Assembly: GCA_035354435.1 (NCBI GenBank)
Contig: DAOQAY010000011.1
Coordinates: 1-32,840, forward strand
Source of the DNA: JAKLDO01 sp035354435
Lineage (GTDB): Bacteria; UBP6; UBA1177
Direction: 5' to 3'
DNA length: 32,840 nt
Part shown: positions 20,380-30,193 of the stretch, piece by piece
How positions within the stretch are numbered: the first letter of the stretch is position 1
How the letters are laid out: each line of letters begins with the position of its first letter
Made by a program: the position numbers and the translations under genes
The notes under the pieces: generated by a model
Database searches by the model: none
What the model was told of the DNA's origin: nothing
Seen by the model: only the letters and a program-made list of their open reading frames with translations

Positions 20380-23300
20380 TTGAAACGATCACATTCTCCC
20401 GGTTTTTTTCTTTATAACAGCAACAAACTCGAAAATCTTTTTGATAAAGCGCTCTATATTCTTGAATCAATGATAACTGATAATCCCATGCAGAAAACAG
20501 AGATAGTAGTTCAGTCTGATGGTATGGGAAGATGGTTTTCGCTAAAAACAGCAGAAAAAACAGGGATATATGCCAACACAATAAATCTCACGGTGGAGAA
20601 ATATCTTCAAAAGTTTGCAGTTGAAGTGCTGAATATTGACTGCAGTGATGTTTTTGAACCTGAAAATCTGAAATGGACGATATATAATATTTTAAATGAT
20701 GCGCCGAAGAATTCATATAAAGATCTTAACAGTTATATTGCCGGTGATCCGCTGAAAAGATTCCTTATTTCAAGTAAATGTGCAGATCTGTTCGATCAGT
20801 ATTCCGTTTACAGATACGATATGATAAATAAATGGAAAAACGGTCAGACTGTGCAGAAAAATGACAGGGATGAGAAGTGGCAGAAAGATCTTTTTGTCGA
20901 AGTGGTTTCAAAATTTTCCGGTCATAAAGACAGAGTCGATCTTCTTCATGATTTCATAAAAAAATGTGATACTTCCGTTGATCTGCCTGATATTTACAGG
21001 AACGGAATAGTCCTTTTCGGCATTTCAACAATGAGCGAGTATCATCTTTTAATGTTCAAAGCCCTTTCAAAACTGGTTCCGGTGCATCTTTTTTTCATGA
21101 ATCCATGCATGTATTTCTGGGGAGATATTGTCACAACCCGGAAAAGTGAAGTGTCAAAGCTCTCAGGCGGTGAAGATCTATATTTCAAGTCGGACAACAG
21201 ACTTCTGGCAGATCTCGGAATATCGGGAAAGATATTTTTTAATTCACTGCATGAGGCCGATGCAATTGATGTCGACCTGTTTGAAGATGAACCTGCCGCA
21301 GATTCAATGTTGAAAAAAGTTCAGAAAGAGATCCTGAATATGAATGAAGATGAGAGTTTCCAGCTTGACGGTTCAATAAAAATAAACGGATGCTGGGGCC
21401 GTACTAGGGAAATGGAAGTCCTGAAAGACGAACTGCTGCAAATCTTCAATAAAAATCCACACATCAAACCTGATGATGTTGTCGTGATAACTCCTGACAT
21501 TGAAGAATATGCCCCTTATATCGAAGCAGTTTTCACAGAACGGAACGGTACACCGGTCATTCCATTCTCGATTGCTGACAGATCCGCCCGCAGTGACGGA
21601 AAAACTATTGATGCTTTTTTGAAGATACTGAAACTTTTTGATTCTGATTTCCTCAAGACAGATGTGCTTTCAATTTTTGAGATAGAGCATGTCCATAAAA
21701 AGTTCAACATAACGAGAAATGATCTTGAAGTGATTATGACAGCTGTCGAGGAGTCGGGAATAAAATGGGGGATCGATAAAAGATTCAGAGAAATGAAAGG
21801 GTATCCTTCTTTTGAGCAGAATACCTGGAAATTCGGTTTTGACAGAATGGTACTCGGTTATTCAATGCCGGGCCGGGGTCTGGACGCATTCGGAGGAGTT
21901 CTTCCATATGATGAAATTGAAGGAGCTTCAGCAAAAACAGTAGCAAAATTCATAACTTTCTGTGAAATACTTTTTAAAACAGCAAATTCTTTCAGTATGG
22001 ATAGAAGCCTTATCGACTGGGCGGCAAGACTTAATAATCTGGTCGATGAAATATTTATAGATGATGCCCGGACTGCTGACGAGATACGGTTTCTGCGAAA
22101 GATCTTTGACAAGTTGACCAGTTCCGAGAAATTGTCCGGGATCAAATGTGCCGTTCCTTTGCGGGTAATAGTTGAAGTTCTTGAGGAAAATATTGCAAGT
22201 GGCGGATTTAATAAAGGATTTTTAAACGGAAATGTCACATTCTGCTCCATCAAGCCTCTTCGATGCATACCTTTCAAAGTTGTCTGCATGGCAGGAATGA
22301 ATGATGACCTGTTTCCAAGAGATCCTCAGTCTACAGGCTTTGATCTGATAATGAAATATCCGTCACCAAAAGACAGAAATCCGAAAAACAGCGACAGATA
22401 CTTCTTTCTCGAATCGCTTTTAAGTGCAAGGGAATATTTTATAGTCAGTTACAGTGCAAGAAATATGAGAGACAGCTCTTTTAACATCTGTTCATCACCT
22501 GTCAGGCTGCTGTCTGATTATCTTGCCCAGAAGACAAAATGTGACACAGATCGTAACTGTTTTAAGGAAACGATACATCCTTTACAGCCTTTTTCGGAAA
22601 AATATTTTTTTAAAGATTCACAATTATTCACATATTCTGATAGGGATCATAAAGCGCATCAGTCATTTACAGAAAGGGGTGACGAATTGAGCGCAGAGTC
22701 GGCAAAGCTGCCGTCATCAGTTAATGAAAATCTGCATAATCCTGATATAACTGAGTTTTTAGCATTTTTCATGAATCCGCCGAGATATTTTCTTACAAAA
22801 AGAATGGGCATAACAGTTCCATATATGAAAAAGAACGATCCTGACAGTGAGGTTTTTTCCATTGATAATCTGCAGGCATACGGCTACAAAAATGAATATC
22901 TCGATATGTATCTGAAAGGACTGGCCGTTTCGGATTTTAAAAGAAAAATGAAAGGAACAGGAAGGTCTCCTCACGGTCCTGCAGGGCAGGTCCTGCTGAA
23001 TTCGGCAGTAAAAGAAATGGAAGGATTCCTGGCAAAAGTGGAAAATTACAGAAAAGGATCGATCCCTGATGAATTGAACTTTACAAAATCTGTTGAAGTC
23101 AACGGTTCCAGACTTGAGATCTCAGGGAGACTTGATTCAGTTTATCCGGGCGGACAGTTTTTCTTCAAACCGGCGAAGACATTCAATTCAAGAGAAAAGA
23201 TGAAATGGTGGATACTGCATATCATCATGAATACGCTCGGCATTGAAAAAAGTACATTTCTTGCAGGAATGGAAAGTGACATTGAAATACGGACTGTCAA

Positions 23301-23616
23301 AGATCCGGAATTACTGCTTTCAGCTCTTGCCGGAATATATCTGACCGGTATTTCGCAACCGCTTCCCGTGACGCCGTATATCATCGAAAATATTCTGATA
23401 GAAATGAATAAAGGTGAAACCGCACAAGACGCTTTTGCAAAAATGATTGAAAAAAAGTCAGGTCTGTGGGGCGGAAGTGAGGACGATTTTGCATTCAGAA
23501 CTGTTGCCGGCATAACAGGTTTTTATTCGGGATCAGTCGAACTGGTTGAATTTGTTGCTGATATTTCTCGCAATGTGTTTGGAGGATTTGAGCAGTATAA
23601 AGAGGAAACAAGGTGA
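20380..23616 (+). CDS. recC: Exodeoxyribonuclease V subunit gamma (RecC)
   Basis: RecC is the non-catalytic scaffold of RecBCD that threads the unwound strand and, in E. coli, recognises Chi. The start is a TTG at 20380; the first recognised phrase GFFLYNSNKLENL matches the normal RecC beginning, so nothing is missing. The family phrase VVQSDGMGRWFSL is at about 46-58. Mid-protein, the inactive helicase-like part includes WGRTREMEVLKDELL and ERNGTPVIPFSIADRSAR. The KPLRCIPFKVVCMAGMNDDLFPR stretch corresponds to the classical RecC loop before the nuclease-like C-terminal domain. The 1078 residues are close to the E. coli length of 1122. It is followed by recB with a GTGA overlap. Chi specificity cannot be predicted. 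Confidence 0.93.
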   Translation: MKRSHSPGFFLYNSNKLENLFDKALYILESMITDNPMQKTEIVVQSDGMGRWFSLKTAEKTGIYANTINLTVEKYLQKFAVEVLNIDCSDVFEPENLKWTIYNILNDAPKNSYKDLNSYIAGDPLKRFLISSKCADLFDQYSVYRYDMINKWKNGQTVQKNDRDEKWQKDLFVEVVSKFSGHKDRVDLLHDFIKKCDTSVDLPDIYRNGIVLFGISTMSEYHLLMFKALSKLVPVHLFFMNPCMYFWGDIVTTRKSEVSKLSGGEDLYFKSDNRLLADLGISGKIFFNSLHEADAIDVDLFEDEPAADSMLKKVQKEILNMNEDESFQLDGSIKINGCWGRTREMEVLKDELLQIFNKNPHIKPDDVVVITPDIEEYAPYIEAVFTERNGTPVIPFSIADRSARSDGKTIDAFLKILKLFDSDFLKTDVLSIFEIEHVHKKFNITRNDLEVIMTAVEESGIKWGIDKRFREMKGYPSFEQNTWKFGFDRMVLGYSMPGRGLDAFGGVLPYDEIEGASAKTVAKFITFCEILFKTANSFSMDRSLIDWAARLNNLVDEIFIDDARTADEIRFLRKIFDKLTSSEKLSGIKCAVPLRVIVEVLEENIASGGFNKGFLNGNVTFCSIKPLRCIPFKVVCMAGMNDDLFPRDPQSTGFDLIMKYPSPKDRNPKNSDRYFFLESLLSAREYFIVSYSARNMRDSSFNICSSPVRLLSDYLAQKTKCDTDRNCFKETIHPLQPFSEKYFFKDSQLFTYSDRDHKAHQSFTERGDELSAESAKLPSSVNENLHNPDITEFLAFFMNPPRYFLTKRMGITVPYMKKNDPDSEVFSIDNLQAYGYKNEYLDMYLKGLAVSDFKRKMKGTGRSPHGPAGQVLLNSAVKEMEGFLAKVENYRKGSIPDELNFTKSVEVNGSRLEISGRLDSVYPGGQFFFKPAKTFNSREKMKWWILHIIMNTLGIEKSTFLAGMESDIEIRTVKDPELLLSALAGIYLTGISQPLPVTPYIIENILIEMNKGETAQDAFAKMIEKKSGLWGGSEDDFAFRTVAGITGFYSGSVELVEFVADISRNVFGGFEQYKEETR

Positions 23617-26600
23617 AGGATTTTTCAGTTCGCGAAATAGAGCTGTCAGGAAGCAGTCTTATTCAGGCGAGTGCAGGTACAGGGAAAACCTATTCAATTG
23701 CGCTTCTTTTTGTCAGATTGGTTCTTTCAGGCATAAAAGCCGACTCCATACTAACTGTGACATTCACCAATGCTGCCACTTCAGAGCTTAAAGGGAGAGT
23801 TATAAATTTTCTGAAAAACGCGCTGACATATCTGAATGATGAAAAAAGTGCAGATGAAAATAAAGAACTGTTTGAAATAATAAATGATTATAAAAAGTCT
23901 GAAGGATCTGATACCGTCAGGGACAGACTGGCATCAGCCGGCAGAGACATCGACAATATCCAGATATTCACCATTCACGGTTTCTGCAAAAGGATTATTT
24001 CCGAGAACGCATTTGAGACAGGAACGCTTTTTAATATGGACATTACTGCAAATATTGATGAGATCGTTCAGTCCGCTGTCGAATCTTTCTGGCGGCGTGA
24101 GATACAGAAGATCCCGAAAGCCGTTCTTGAAGAAATATCGCCGAACGGGTGGTTTTCAATTGAAAAGATCGCAGGACTGGTAAAGGGAAGGCGGAGCATC
24201 AGTGACCTCAAGATACTTCCGGATTGTGAAAGCGAAACGCCGAGCTGGGAAACTGCCGGTGATCTGTTCAACGAAAACGAACGGACTTCTACACTCTGTC
24301 AGGATCTGGTCATCCTTTTCAAAAGACTGCTCAAAGAGGTCAATGCCGGAATCGAAGCTGAAACTGAAAAAACAGGAGTTGTCGGGTTTGACGATCTTTT
24401 AAAAGTGCTTGAAAGTTCTCTTAATGACCGCAGAAAAAAAGATGTCCTCATTGCGGCAATGAAGAAAAAATACAAAGCTGTGCTGATAGATGAATTTCAG
24501 GATACAGATGTTCTTCAATATCAGATATTTAAAACGCTCTTTGACAACGGTCATCATGCCCTGTTCTTTATCGGTGATCCGAAACAGGCGATCTACAGTT
24601 TCAGGAACGCTGATGTTTTCGCCTATTTAAAAGCCGGAGAATCTGTTGCTGAAGAAAAAAGATTTACAATGAATTTGAATTTCAGGTCTTCTAAAAGAGC
24701 TGTCAACGCTGTGAGCCGGCTTTTTGATCAGAAAAATCCATTCGAGATTGAGGGAATTGAATTCCCGAAGGTAACATCATCTGCTGAAGGTGAGAATGCG
24801 CTGATGTTCAAAAATGAACCGGTCTGCGGACTTGGTGTGCGGTTTATGCGAAGTGATAAGGCTGAACCTTTCGAGCTGTCTGGGAGCAGAACATGGAAAA
24901 ACAGGAAGCTCAAGCATGAACATGCGAAAAACAAAGCAATATCGGATATGTGCAGTTCAATAATTGAAATGCTCGAATCCGGATCGGGATATAAAATTGA
25001 AGAAAAGAACGGTCCGAAAAACATAAAACCTTCAGATATAGCTGTTCTTGTAAATTCCAATAATGATGCCGAGCTTGTCAAGCAGGCTTTTTCAAAATGC
25101 GGAATACCTTTTGTAATGGCTTCAAATGCTTCAATCTTTGAAAGCGAAGAGGCTGTGGATGTTGAAACTGTTCTTGAGGCTGTTTCGGATTTTACTCCGG
25201 GAAGGATCAAGGCGGCACTGCTCACAAAGTTTTTCGGGATGTCTATTGCTGAGCTCGAAACACTGTCACAGAATGGTGTTGATCTGGAAAAATGGTACAG
25301 CTTTTTCTCAAATTTAAATGCGATCTGGGAAAAAAGAGGATTTCTTATAGCCTTTTCAACTTTTCTTGAAAGCATGAAAATTTATGAAAAAACAGCATCA
25401 GGCTCTGGCGGAGAAAGAAGATTGACCAATGTCAGACACCTTGTGGAGCTTATTCACAGATACGAAAATGAAAACGGTGTTTCTCCGGAATCGACTTTGA
25501 GATGGCTGAAAGAGAAAATGATCAAAAAAAGTGCGGCTGAGGAAGAACAGCTCAGACTGGAAAGTGATGACAACGCTGTGATAATTACAACGATCCATAA
25601 AAGCAAAGGCATTACATATTCTGTTGTGTTCTGCCCCGATCTGTGGCGCAAAGCCGAGGTAAGGAAAGACACTTCTTTTCTCTATTACCACGATGAAAAT
25701 GGCAATACAGTTATAAATTTTGATATGACCAATGAAGAGGGGAGGGAAAAATTTATAACCGAAACGCTGTCTGAAAATCTCAGACTTGTATATGTCGCTC
25801 TTACAAGGGCAAAATATCTCACAGTGGTTTACTGGGGAAATATTTACGGAACAGGTTCAACTCCTTTTGCCAAGCTTTTTCACGGCATGAAAAATGATGC
25901 AGATCTGAAATCAATGAGTGATGACATCATGATGAAAGGTCTTTTAAAGCTTGCTGAAGGCAGCGACGGTTCGATAAAAGTGACCGATAATATAAGCTCT
26001 GTAAAAAGAAAACTGATGCTGGAAAACGGACAGATAAAACAGAAAGGTCCTGAAGTTTTGCAAAGAAAGATAGCCGCAGGATGGAGCACAAGCAGCTTCA
26101 GTTCGATAACTTCACACCATGCCGGAGTTGAATCGGACAGTGAATATGTTTTTGAGAACAGAGATACGCCTGATCCTGTTTTGATGAGTATTTCAAATAA
26201 TATTCTGAGTTTTCCGGCAGGTGTGAAAGCCGGCGTTGCACTTCATTCGGTCTTTGAAAAAATAGATTTTGCGGAAATTGACAACAGAAAAGTTATCTCG
26301 GAAGTTCTAGATTCTCACAATATCAGGTTTAATGATGACGGCATAGATATGACCGACTGGGTTCATGAATGCGTTAATTCGGTTCTCGATGCTGTCGTTT
26401 TTAACGGCAGTCCATTGAGAAAAGTAAAAAAAGACGACATTGTCACGGAAATGGAATTTTTCTATCGTACATCAAATTTTAACAGCCGTGAAGTTATGCG
26501 CACTATCGGTGACATGGTCGCAATACCGGAAAATCGCTTTTCTGGTTTTATCAGAGGTTTTATGGACCTTGTTTTCAGACTTGACGGGAAATACTATCTT

Positions 26601-26903
26601 GTTGACTGGAAATCGAACAGACTGGGTGACAAAATTGAAGATTACGATAGGAATTCAATGACGCTTGAGATGAAAAAACACAATTATGTGCTTCAGTATT
26701 CACTTTATCTTGCGGCACTGGATGCTTATCTTGAAAAAAAGGATAAAAACTACAAATATGAAAGGGATTTCGGCGGAGTATATTACTTTTTTATCAGAGG
26801 AGTGACACCGTCGAATAATTATTCCACAGGTATTTACAAAGATGTGCCGGAAAAAAAGCTGCTTGACGGGTTGAAAAAGATATTGAACGGAAAACCTGAA
26901 TGA
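23613..26903 (+). CDS. recB: Exodeoxyribonuclease V subunit beta (RecB), helicase-nuclease
   Basis: RecB is the 3'-5' SF1 helicase and the single nuclease of RecBCD. It starts at GTG 23613, overlapping the recC stop. Motif I ASAGTGKT lies at 19-26, motif Ia VTFTNAAT, motif II LIDEFQDTD, motif III GDPKQAIYSFRNADVF, motif V ITTIHKSKGITYSVVFCP and motif VI VYVALTRAKY. The C-terminal nuclease domain keeps the metal-binding set: His878 (VALHSVF), Asp985 (GFMDLVF) and Asp998-Trp-Lys1000 (LVDWKSN), with the downstream QYSLYLAAL helix. All catalytic residues I would expect are present. It is 1096 residues, against 1180 in E. coli. Its stop overlaps recD as ATGA. Confidence 0.95.
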   Translation: MKDFSVREIELSGSSLIQASAGTGKTYSIALLFVRLVLSGIKADSILTVTFTNAATSELKGRVINFLKNALTYLNDEKSADENKELFEIINDYKKSEGSDTVRDRLASAGRDIDNIQIFTIHGFCKRIISENAFETGTLFNMDITANIDEIVQSAVESFWRREIQKIPKAVLEEISPNGWFSIEKIAGLVKGRRSISDLKILPDCESETPSWETAGDLFNENERTSTLCQDLVILFKRLLKEVNAGIEAETEKTGVVGFDDLLKVLESSLNDRRKKDVLIAAMKKKYKAVLIDEFQDTDVLQYQIFKTLFDNGHHALFFIGDPKQAIYSFRNADVFAYLKAGESVAEEKRFTMNLNFRSSKRAVNAVSRLFDQKNPFEIEGIEFPKVTSSAEGENALMFKNEPVCGLGVRFMRSDKAEPFELSGSRTWKNRKLKHEHAKNKAISDMCSSIIEMLESGSGYKIEEKNGPKNIKPSDIAVLVNSNNDAELVKQAFSKCGIPFVMASNASIFESEEAVDVETVLEAVSDFTPGRIKAALLTKFFGMSIAELETLSQNGVDLEKWYSFFSNLNAIWEKRGFLIAFSTFLESMKIYEKTASGSGGERRLTNVRHLVELIHRYENENGVSPESTLRWLKEKMIKKSAAEEEQLRLESDDNAVIITTIHKSKGITYSVVFCPDLWRKAEVRKDTSFLYYHDENGNTVINFDMTNEEGREKFITETLSENLRLVYVALTRAKYLTVVYWGNIYGTGSTPFAKLFHGMKNDADLKSMSDDIMMKGLLKLAEGSDGSIKVTDNISSVKRKLMLENGQIKQKGPEVLQRKIAAGWSTSSFSSITSHHAGVESDSEYVFENRDTPDPVLMSISNNILSFPAGVKAGVALHSVFEKIDFAEIDNRKVISEVLDSHNIRFNDDGIDMTDWVHECVNSVLDAVVFNGSPLRKVKKDDIVTEMEFFYRTSNFNSREVMRTIGDMVAIPENRFSGFIRGFMDLVFRLDGKYYLVDWKSNRLGDKIEDYDRNSMTLEMKKHNYVLQYSLYLAALDAYLEKKDKNYKYERDFGGVYYFFIRGVTPSNNYSTGIYKDVPEKKLLDGLKKILNGKPE

Positions 26904-28672
26904 ACATTAATATTCTGACATTGTTAAAAGCCGGTCTGATAGATGATCTCGACCACCATTTTTCCCGTTTTATAGTACAGAAGGAAAAAAGAACGCTCAG
27001 CGGTGCGGAACTTACGGTTATTGAGATCGGTTGCGCCCTGATAAGCAGGCAGATATCAAAAGGTAACATCTGTCTATCTGAAAAAGATCTGGAGATTCTG
27101 AAAGGTGAAGCCGGTATTTTAGGCGACGGTTTTCCATCATGGGAGGAAATGTGCAGAATCTTTATTGGCACCCAGTGGTGTACGGATGGCACTGAGCCGA
27201 AACCTGTCGTTTTTGACGGTGAAAGATTCTATCTCTACAGATACTGGAATTATGAAAACAGACTGGCATCTGCCATCATGAAAATGTCCGTGGAAAAAAA
27301 TCTGTTCAGTCAAAGATACGGCGATGCTTCTGAAATGGCAGAAAATATGTTTAAAAATTCCTCGTCAGGAATTTTGCAGTTGAAGGCGGTGCAGGGTGTT
27401 TTCAGAAACAGATTCAATGTAATAACCGGCGGACCAGGAACAGGAAAGACAACGGTCATTGCAAAGATCATTTCTATCCTGTGGAAGCTTTTTCCAGATT
27501 CTGTAGTAAAGCTTGCCGCTCCCACAGGAAAAGCCGCTGCAAGGATAAATGAATCCATAAGCGGCGCTGTAGAGCAGATGCAGGGGGCGATTGATCCTGA
27601 AGTGTCTGAAAAACTGAAAAAACTCAGCGGTTCATCTATACACAGACTGCTTGGATGGACTTCAAAACCGGGAGTTTTCCGCCACAGTATTGATAATCCG
27701 ATCGAAGCTGATCTTCTTATAGTCGATGAAGCCAGCATGGTTGACCTTGCACTGATGTCACTTCTGCTTGAGGCCGTGAAACCTGATGCGTCAATAGTTC
27801 TGCTCGGAGATAAAGATCAGCTGACAAGTGTTGAGGCAGGTAATGTTCTCGGAGATATATTTTATGCGGCATCTCTTGGTTATATAAATTCTTCCACTGT
27901 GACAGAATTCACTGAAAGTTACAGATTTAAAAAAGGAACAGGGATAGGCGAGCTTGCGAATGTTGTAAATACAGGCATATCTGAAGAAAAAATGACAGAT
28001 ATTCTTAAAAACACAGGAATTGGTTCAGTCGATCATATTGATCCGGAAGACAACCATTTTGTCGAGAAGATGAGTTCTATAATAGTCGAGAAATATTCAG
28101 ATATTTTTCTCAGGGATGATAATGAGAAAGTATTTGACAGATTTGAGAAATTCAGAATTCTGTGTGCAACAAGAAAAGGAAAAACAGGTGTTGAAGAGAT
28201 AAACAGATTCGCCGAAAAAGTGCTTAAAAAACGAGATCTTATACCTGAAAATGACATCTGGTATCACGGAAGACCGGTAATGGTCCTTGAAAATGACTAC
28301 AACCTTGAACTTTACAACGGTGACTGCGGATTGATACTCGAATCCGATGGTGAGAAAAGAGCAGTTTTTCGAGGCGGACAGACAGGTTTCAGAACTTTTC
28401 CGGTCTCTGTGCTTCCGCAGATTGAGACGGTCTATGCAATGACAGTGCACAAGAGTCAGGGGAGTGAATACGATTCCGTCATGATAATATTTCCTGACAG
28501 AGATACTCCGGTATTGACAAAGGAACTTGTTTACACAGCTGTTACAAGGGCAAAGAAACAGATAACAATAATTTCTGAAATGAAATTGTTCCTTCTTGCG
28601 GCATCAAGGTCGGGAGTGAGAAGTTCCGGACTTGTAAGCTCCTTTAAACATTACGGAAAAAAGACTGTTTGA
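26900..28672 (+). CDS. recD: Exodeoxyribonuclease V subunit alpha (RecD)
   Basis: RecD is the 5'-3' SF1 helicase of the complex. Residues 1-150 form the N-terminal contact domain (ELTVIEIGCALISRQISKGNICL). The helicase core has motif I ITGGPGTGKTTV with the Lys at 183, TGKAAARINESI, motif II VDEASMVDL, motif III LGDKDQLTSVEAGNVLGDI, motif V MTVHKSQGSEYDSV and motif VI YTAVTRAKKQITI. It has 590 residues, the normal RecD1 length, without the long N-terminal domain of RecD2. It is the third gene of recC-recB-recD; this order lacks ptrA, which interrupts the E. coli cluster. Confidence 0.95.
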   Translation: MNINILTLLKAGLIDDLDHHFSRFIVQKEKRTLSGAELTVIEIGCALISRQISKGNICLSEKDLEILKGEAGILGDGFPSWEEMCRIFIGTQWCTDGTEPKPVVFDGERFYLYRYWNYENRLASAIMKMSVEKNLFSQRYGDASEMAENMFKNSSSGILQLKAVQGVFRNRFNVITGGPGTGKTTVIAKIISILWKLFPDSVVKLAAPTGKAAARINESISGAVEQMQGAIDPEVSEKLKKLSGSSIHRLLGWTSKPGVFRHSIDNPIEADLLIVDEASMVDLALMSLLLEAVKPDASIVLLGDKDQLTSVEAGNVLGDIFYAASLGYINSSTVTEFTESYRFKKGTGIGELANVVNTGISEEKMTDILKNTGIGSVDHIDPEDNHFVEKMSSIIVEKYSDIFLRDDNEKVFDRFEKFRILCATRKGKTGVEEINRFAEKVLKKRDLIPENDIWYHGRPVMVLENDYNLELYNGDCGLILESDGEKRAVFRGGQTGFRTFPVSVLPQIETVYAMTVHKSQGSEYDSVMIIFPDRDTPVLTKELVYTAVTRAKKQITIISEMKLFLLAASRSGVRSSGLVSSFKHYGKKTV

Positions 28673-28686
28673 AAATATTTTGCCTG

Positions 28687-28714
28687 TTTGCAATAAATCA
28701 GGCTATACTATAAT
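28687..28714 (+). promoter_or_regulatory. Promoter for the nucleotidase-like lipoprotein gene
   Basis: TTTGCA (28687-28692), a 16-bp spacer, TATAAT (28709-28714). GCCTG (28682-28686) and CAGGC (28699-28703) form a 5-bp inverted repeat around the -35, which could be an operator or a weak recD terminator; no T-tract follows it. Confidence 0.45.
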
Positions 28715-28744
28715 TAATAAATTGAGAATGTTTTGCAGGAAAAA

Positions 28745-30193
28745 ATGAAACTTGACATTAAATTGGCAGTTATTTTATTTGCAATCTTTTTATCAACAGG
28801 TTGCGATAAGATCAAAAACCGTCTGCAGGATGAATCGCCTGTAACATTTCTTTTTCTTTACACAAATGATGAGCATGGTCACATTTACGAAAAAGACGGC
28901 TGGTATAAAGGTGCTGAACTTAACGAAATGTGGGAGGAAGAGGAAAAAGCCTGTGAGGGCTGCGTAGTTTTCAAGATATCAGGAGGCGACAACTATACAG
29001 GAAGTTCGGTTTCATCTCTTTTTGACGGTGAATCAATGGCTGAGATAATGGGCATAGTCGATTATCAGGTCAGCGCTGTCGGGAATCATGAATTTGATTT
29101 CGGGATACAGTCTTTTGAAAGTAACAGGGTAGCTTCAGGAGTTGAATATCTTTCTTCAAATATCATTTTCTCAGATCTGAAGAATGCGTTCCTTCCGTCT
29201 TTAATGTTCGATTCACCCGGCGGAAAGGTTTCCTTTATCGGATCAACTACAGAAGAATTGAAGCAGATCGCATTTGCAAGCTATCTGAAAAATGTAAGAG
29301 TAATGAAACCTGAAGGTCCGGTCGGCAGGGAGCTTATCAAAAATCGTGACATTGCTGATTTCCAGATACTTATTGCTCACGAGTCAATGGATTCGGCGAA
29401 AAGCTGGGTTCCCGATATAAGCGAAAAGCCCCTCATCGTCTTTACTGGACATGATCATTCAGAATTGATCAAAAACTATAATGATATTCTTTTTGTACAG
29501 ACTTCGGGAAGTTTGAAAAGTTATGCCAGAATTGAAGTCGTCAAAAAAAACGGAAGAGTGTTTGTCACCAAAGCTGATATTATTGCACTGAGAAATCAGG
29601 GCGGATTTAAGGCTAAGAATTCATTGAGGATAAAAGAGATAACAGATGGTTATCTTGAGAAACTTGAAAAGAAGGCCGGGCAGCATTTGATCAAGGCAGC
29701 CAAGCCTTTTGAATTTGAATCATTTCAGAAACTTTACGCATGTTCGCTTCTTAATGCATTTCCTGAATATGAAGTGGCAATGAGCAATCCGGGTGCATTC
29801 AGAGATTCAATAAATGCAGGTGTGGTAAAAAAAAGCGATATAATTTCGATGCTTCCTTTCCAGAACAGAATAGTTCTTTCCTCAATTAAAGGAAAAGATC
29901 TCATATATGATCTTAACTTGTCAGGAGAAAGCTATTGCGGTGTTAAGAAAGAAAATGCAAAGTGGCTTTTTCATGGTTCAGTCGTAGAAAGTGAAAGAAA
30001 ATACAATGCAGTTATTCACGAATATATTTACAGCGGCGGAGATTATTATAAATTCATAGTTGATGATGCTGATAATCAGATAACTTCAAGAGACTGGCGT
30101 GAACCGCTGGAAAGATATCTTATTCAAAGCAGTGCCGGTGGTCTTTCACTTGAAGAAGCTTATGCAGGATTGATGATCCGTTATGAACGCTGA
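28745..30193 (+). CDS. Lipoprotein 5'-nucleotidase / UshA-like metallophosphatase
   Basis: The start is the ATG at 28745 with AGGA upstream; the TTG four codons earlier is less likely. The lipobox LSTGC ends at Cys20 of 482 residues. The calcineurin-like phosphatase domain follows: NDEHGHIYE with D42 and H44 (the first metal pair, where Thr is more usual than Glu), GGDNYTGSS with D82, GNHEFDFG (113-120), ILIAHESM and GHDHSE. The C-terminal 5'-nucleotidase domain has AMSNPGAFRDSI and MLPFQNRIVLSSIKGKDL, the usual substrate-binding phrases. Such proteins hydrolyse extracytoplasmic nucleotides or related phosphoesters for salvage. The gene ends 13 bp inside the convergent UDG gene. Confidence 0.85.
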   Translation: MKLDIKLAVILFAIFLSTGCDKIKNRLQDESPVTFLFLYTNDEHGHIYEKDGWYKGAELNEMWEEEEKACEGCVVFKISGGDNYTGSSVSSLFDGESMAEIMGIVDYQVSAVGNHEFDFGIQSFESNRVASGVEYLSSNIIFSDLKNAFLPSLMFDSPGGKVSFIGSTTEELKQIAFASYLKNVRVMKPEGPVGRELIKNRDIADFQILIAHESMDSAKSWVPDISEKPLIVFTGHDHSELIKNYNDILFVQTSGSLKSYARIEVVKKNGRVFVTKADIIALRNQGGFKAKNSLRIKEITDGYLEKLEKKAGQHLIKAAKPFEFESFQKLYACSLLNAFPEYEVAMSNPGAFRDSINAGVVKKSDIISMLPFQNRIVLSSIKGKDLIYDLNLSGESYCGVKKENAKWLFHGSVVESERKYNAVIHEYIYSGGDYYKFIVDDADNQITSRDWREPLERYLIQSSAGGLSLEEAYAGLMIRYER

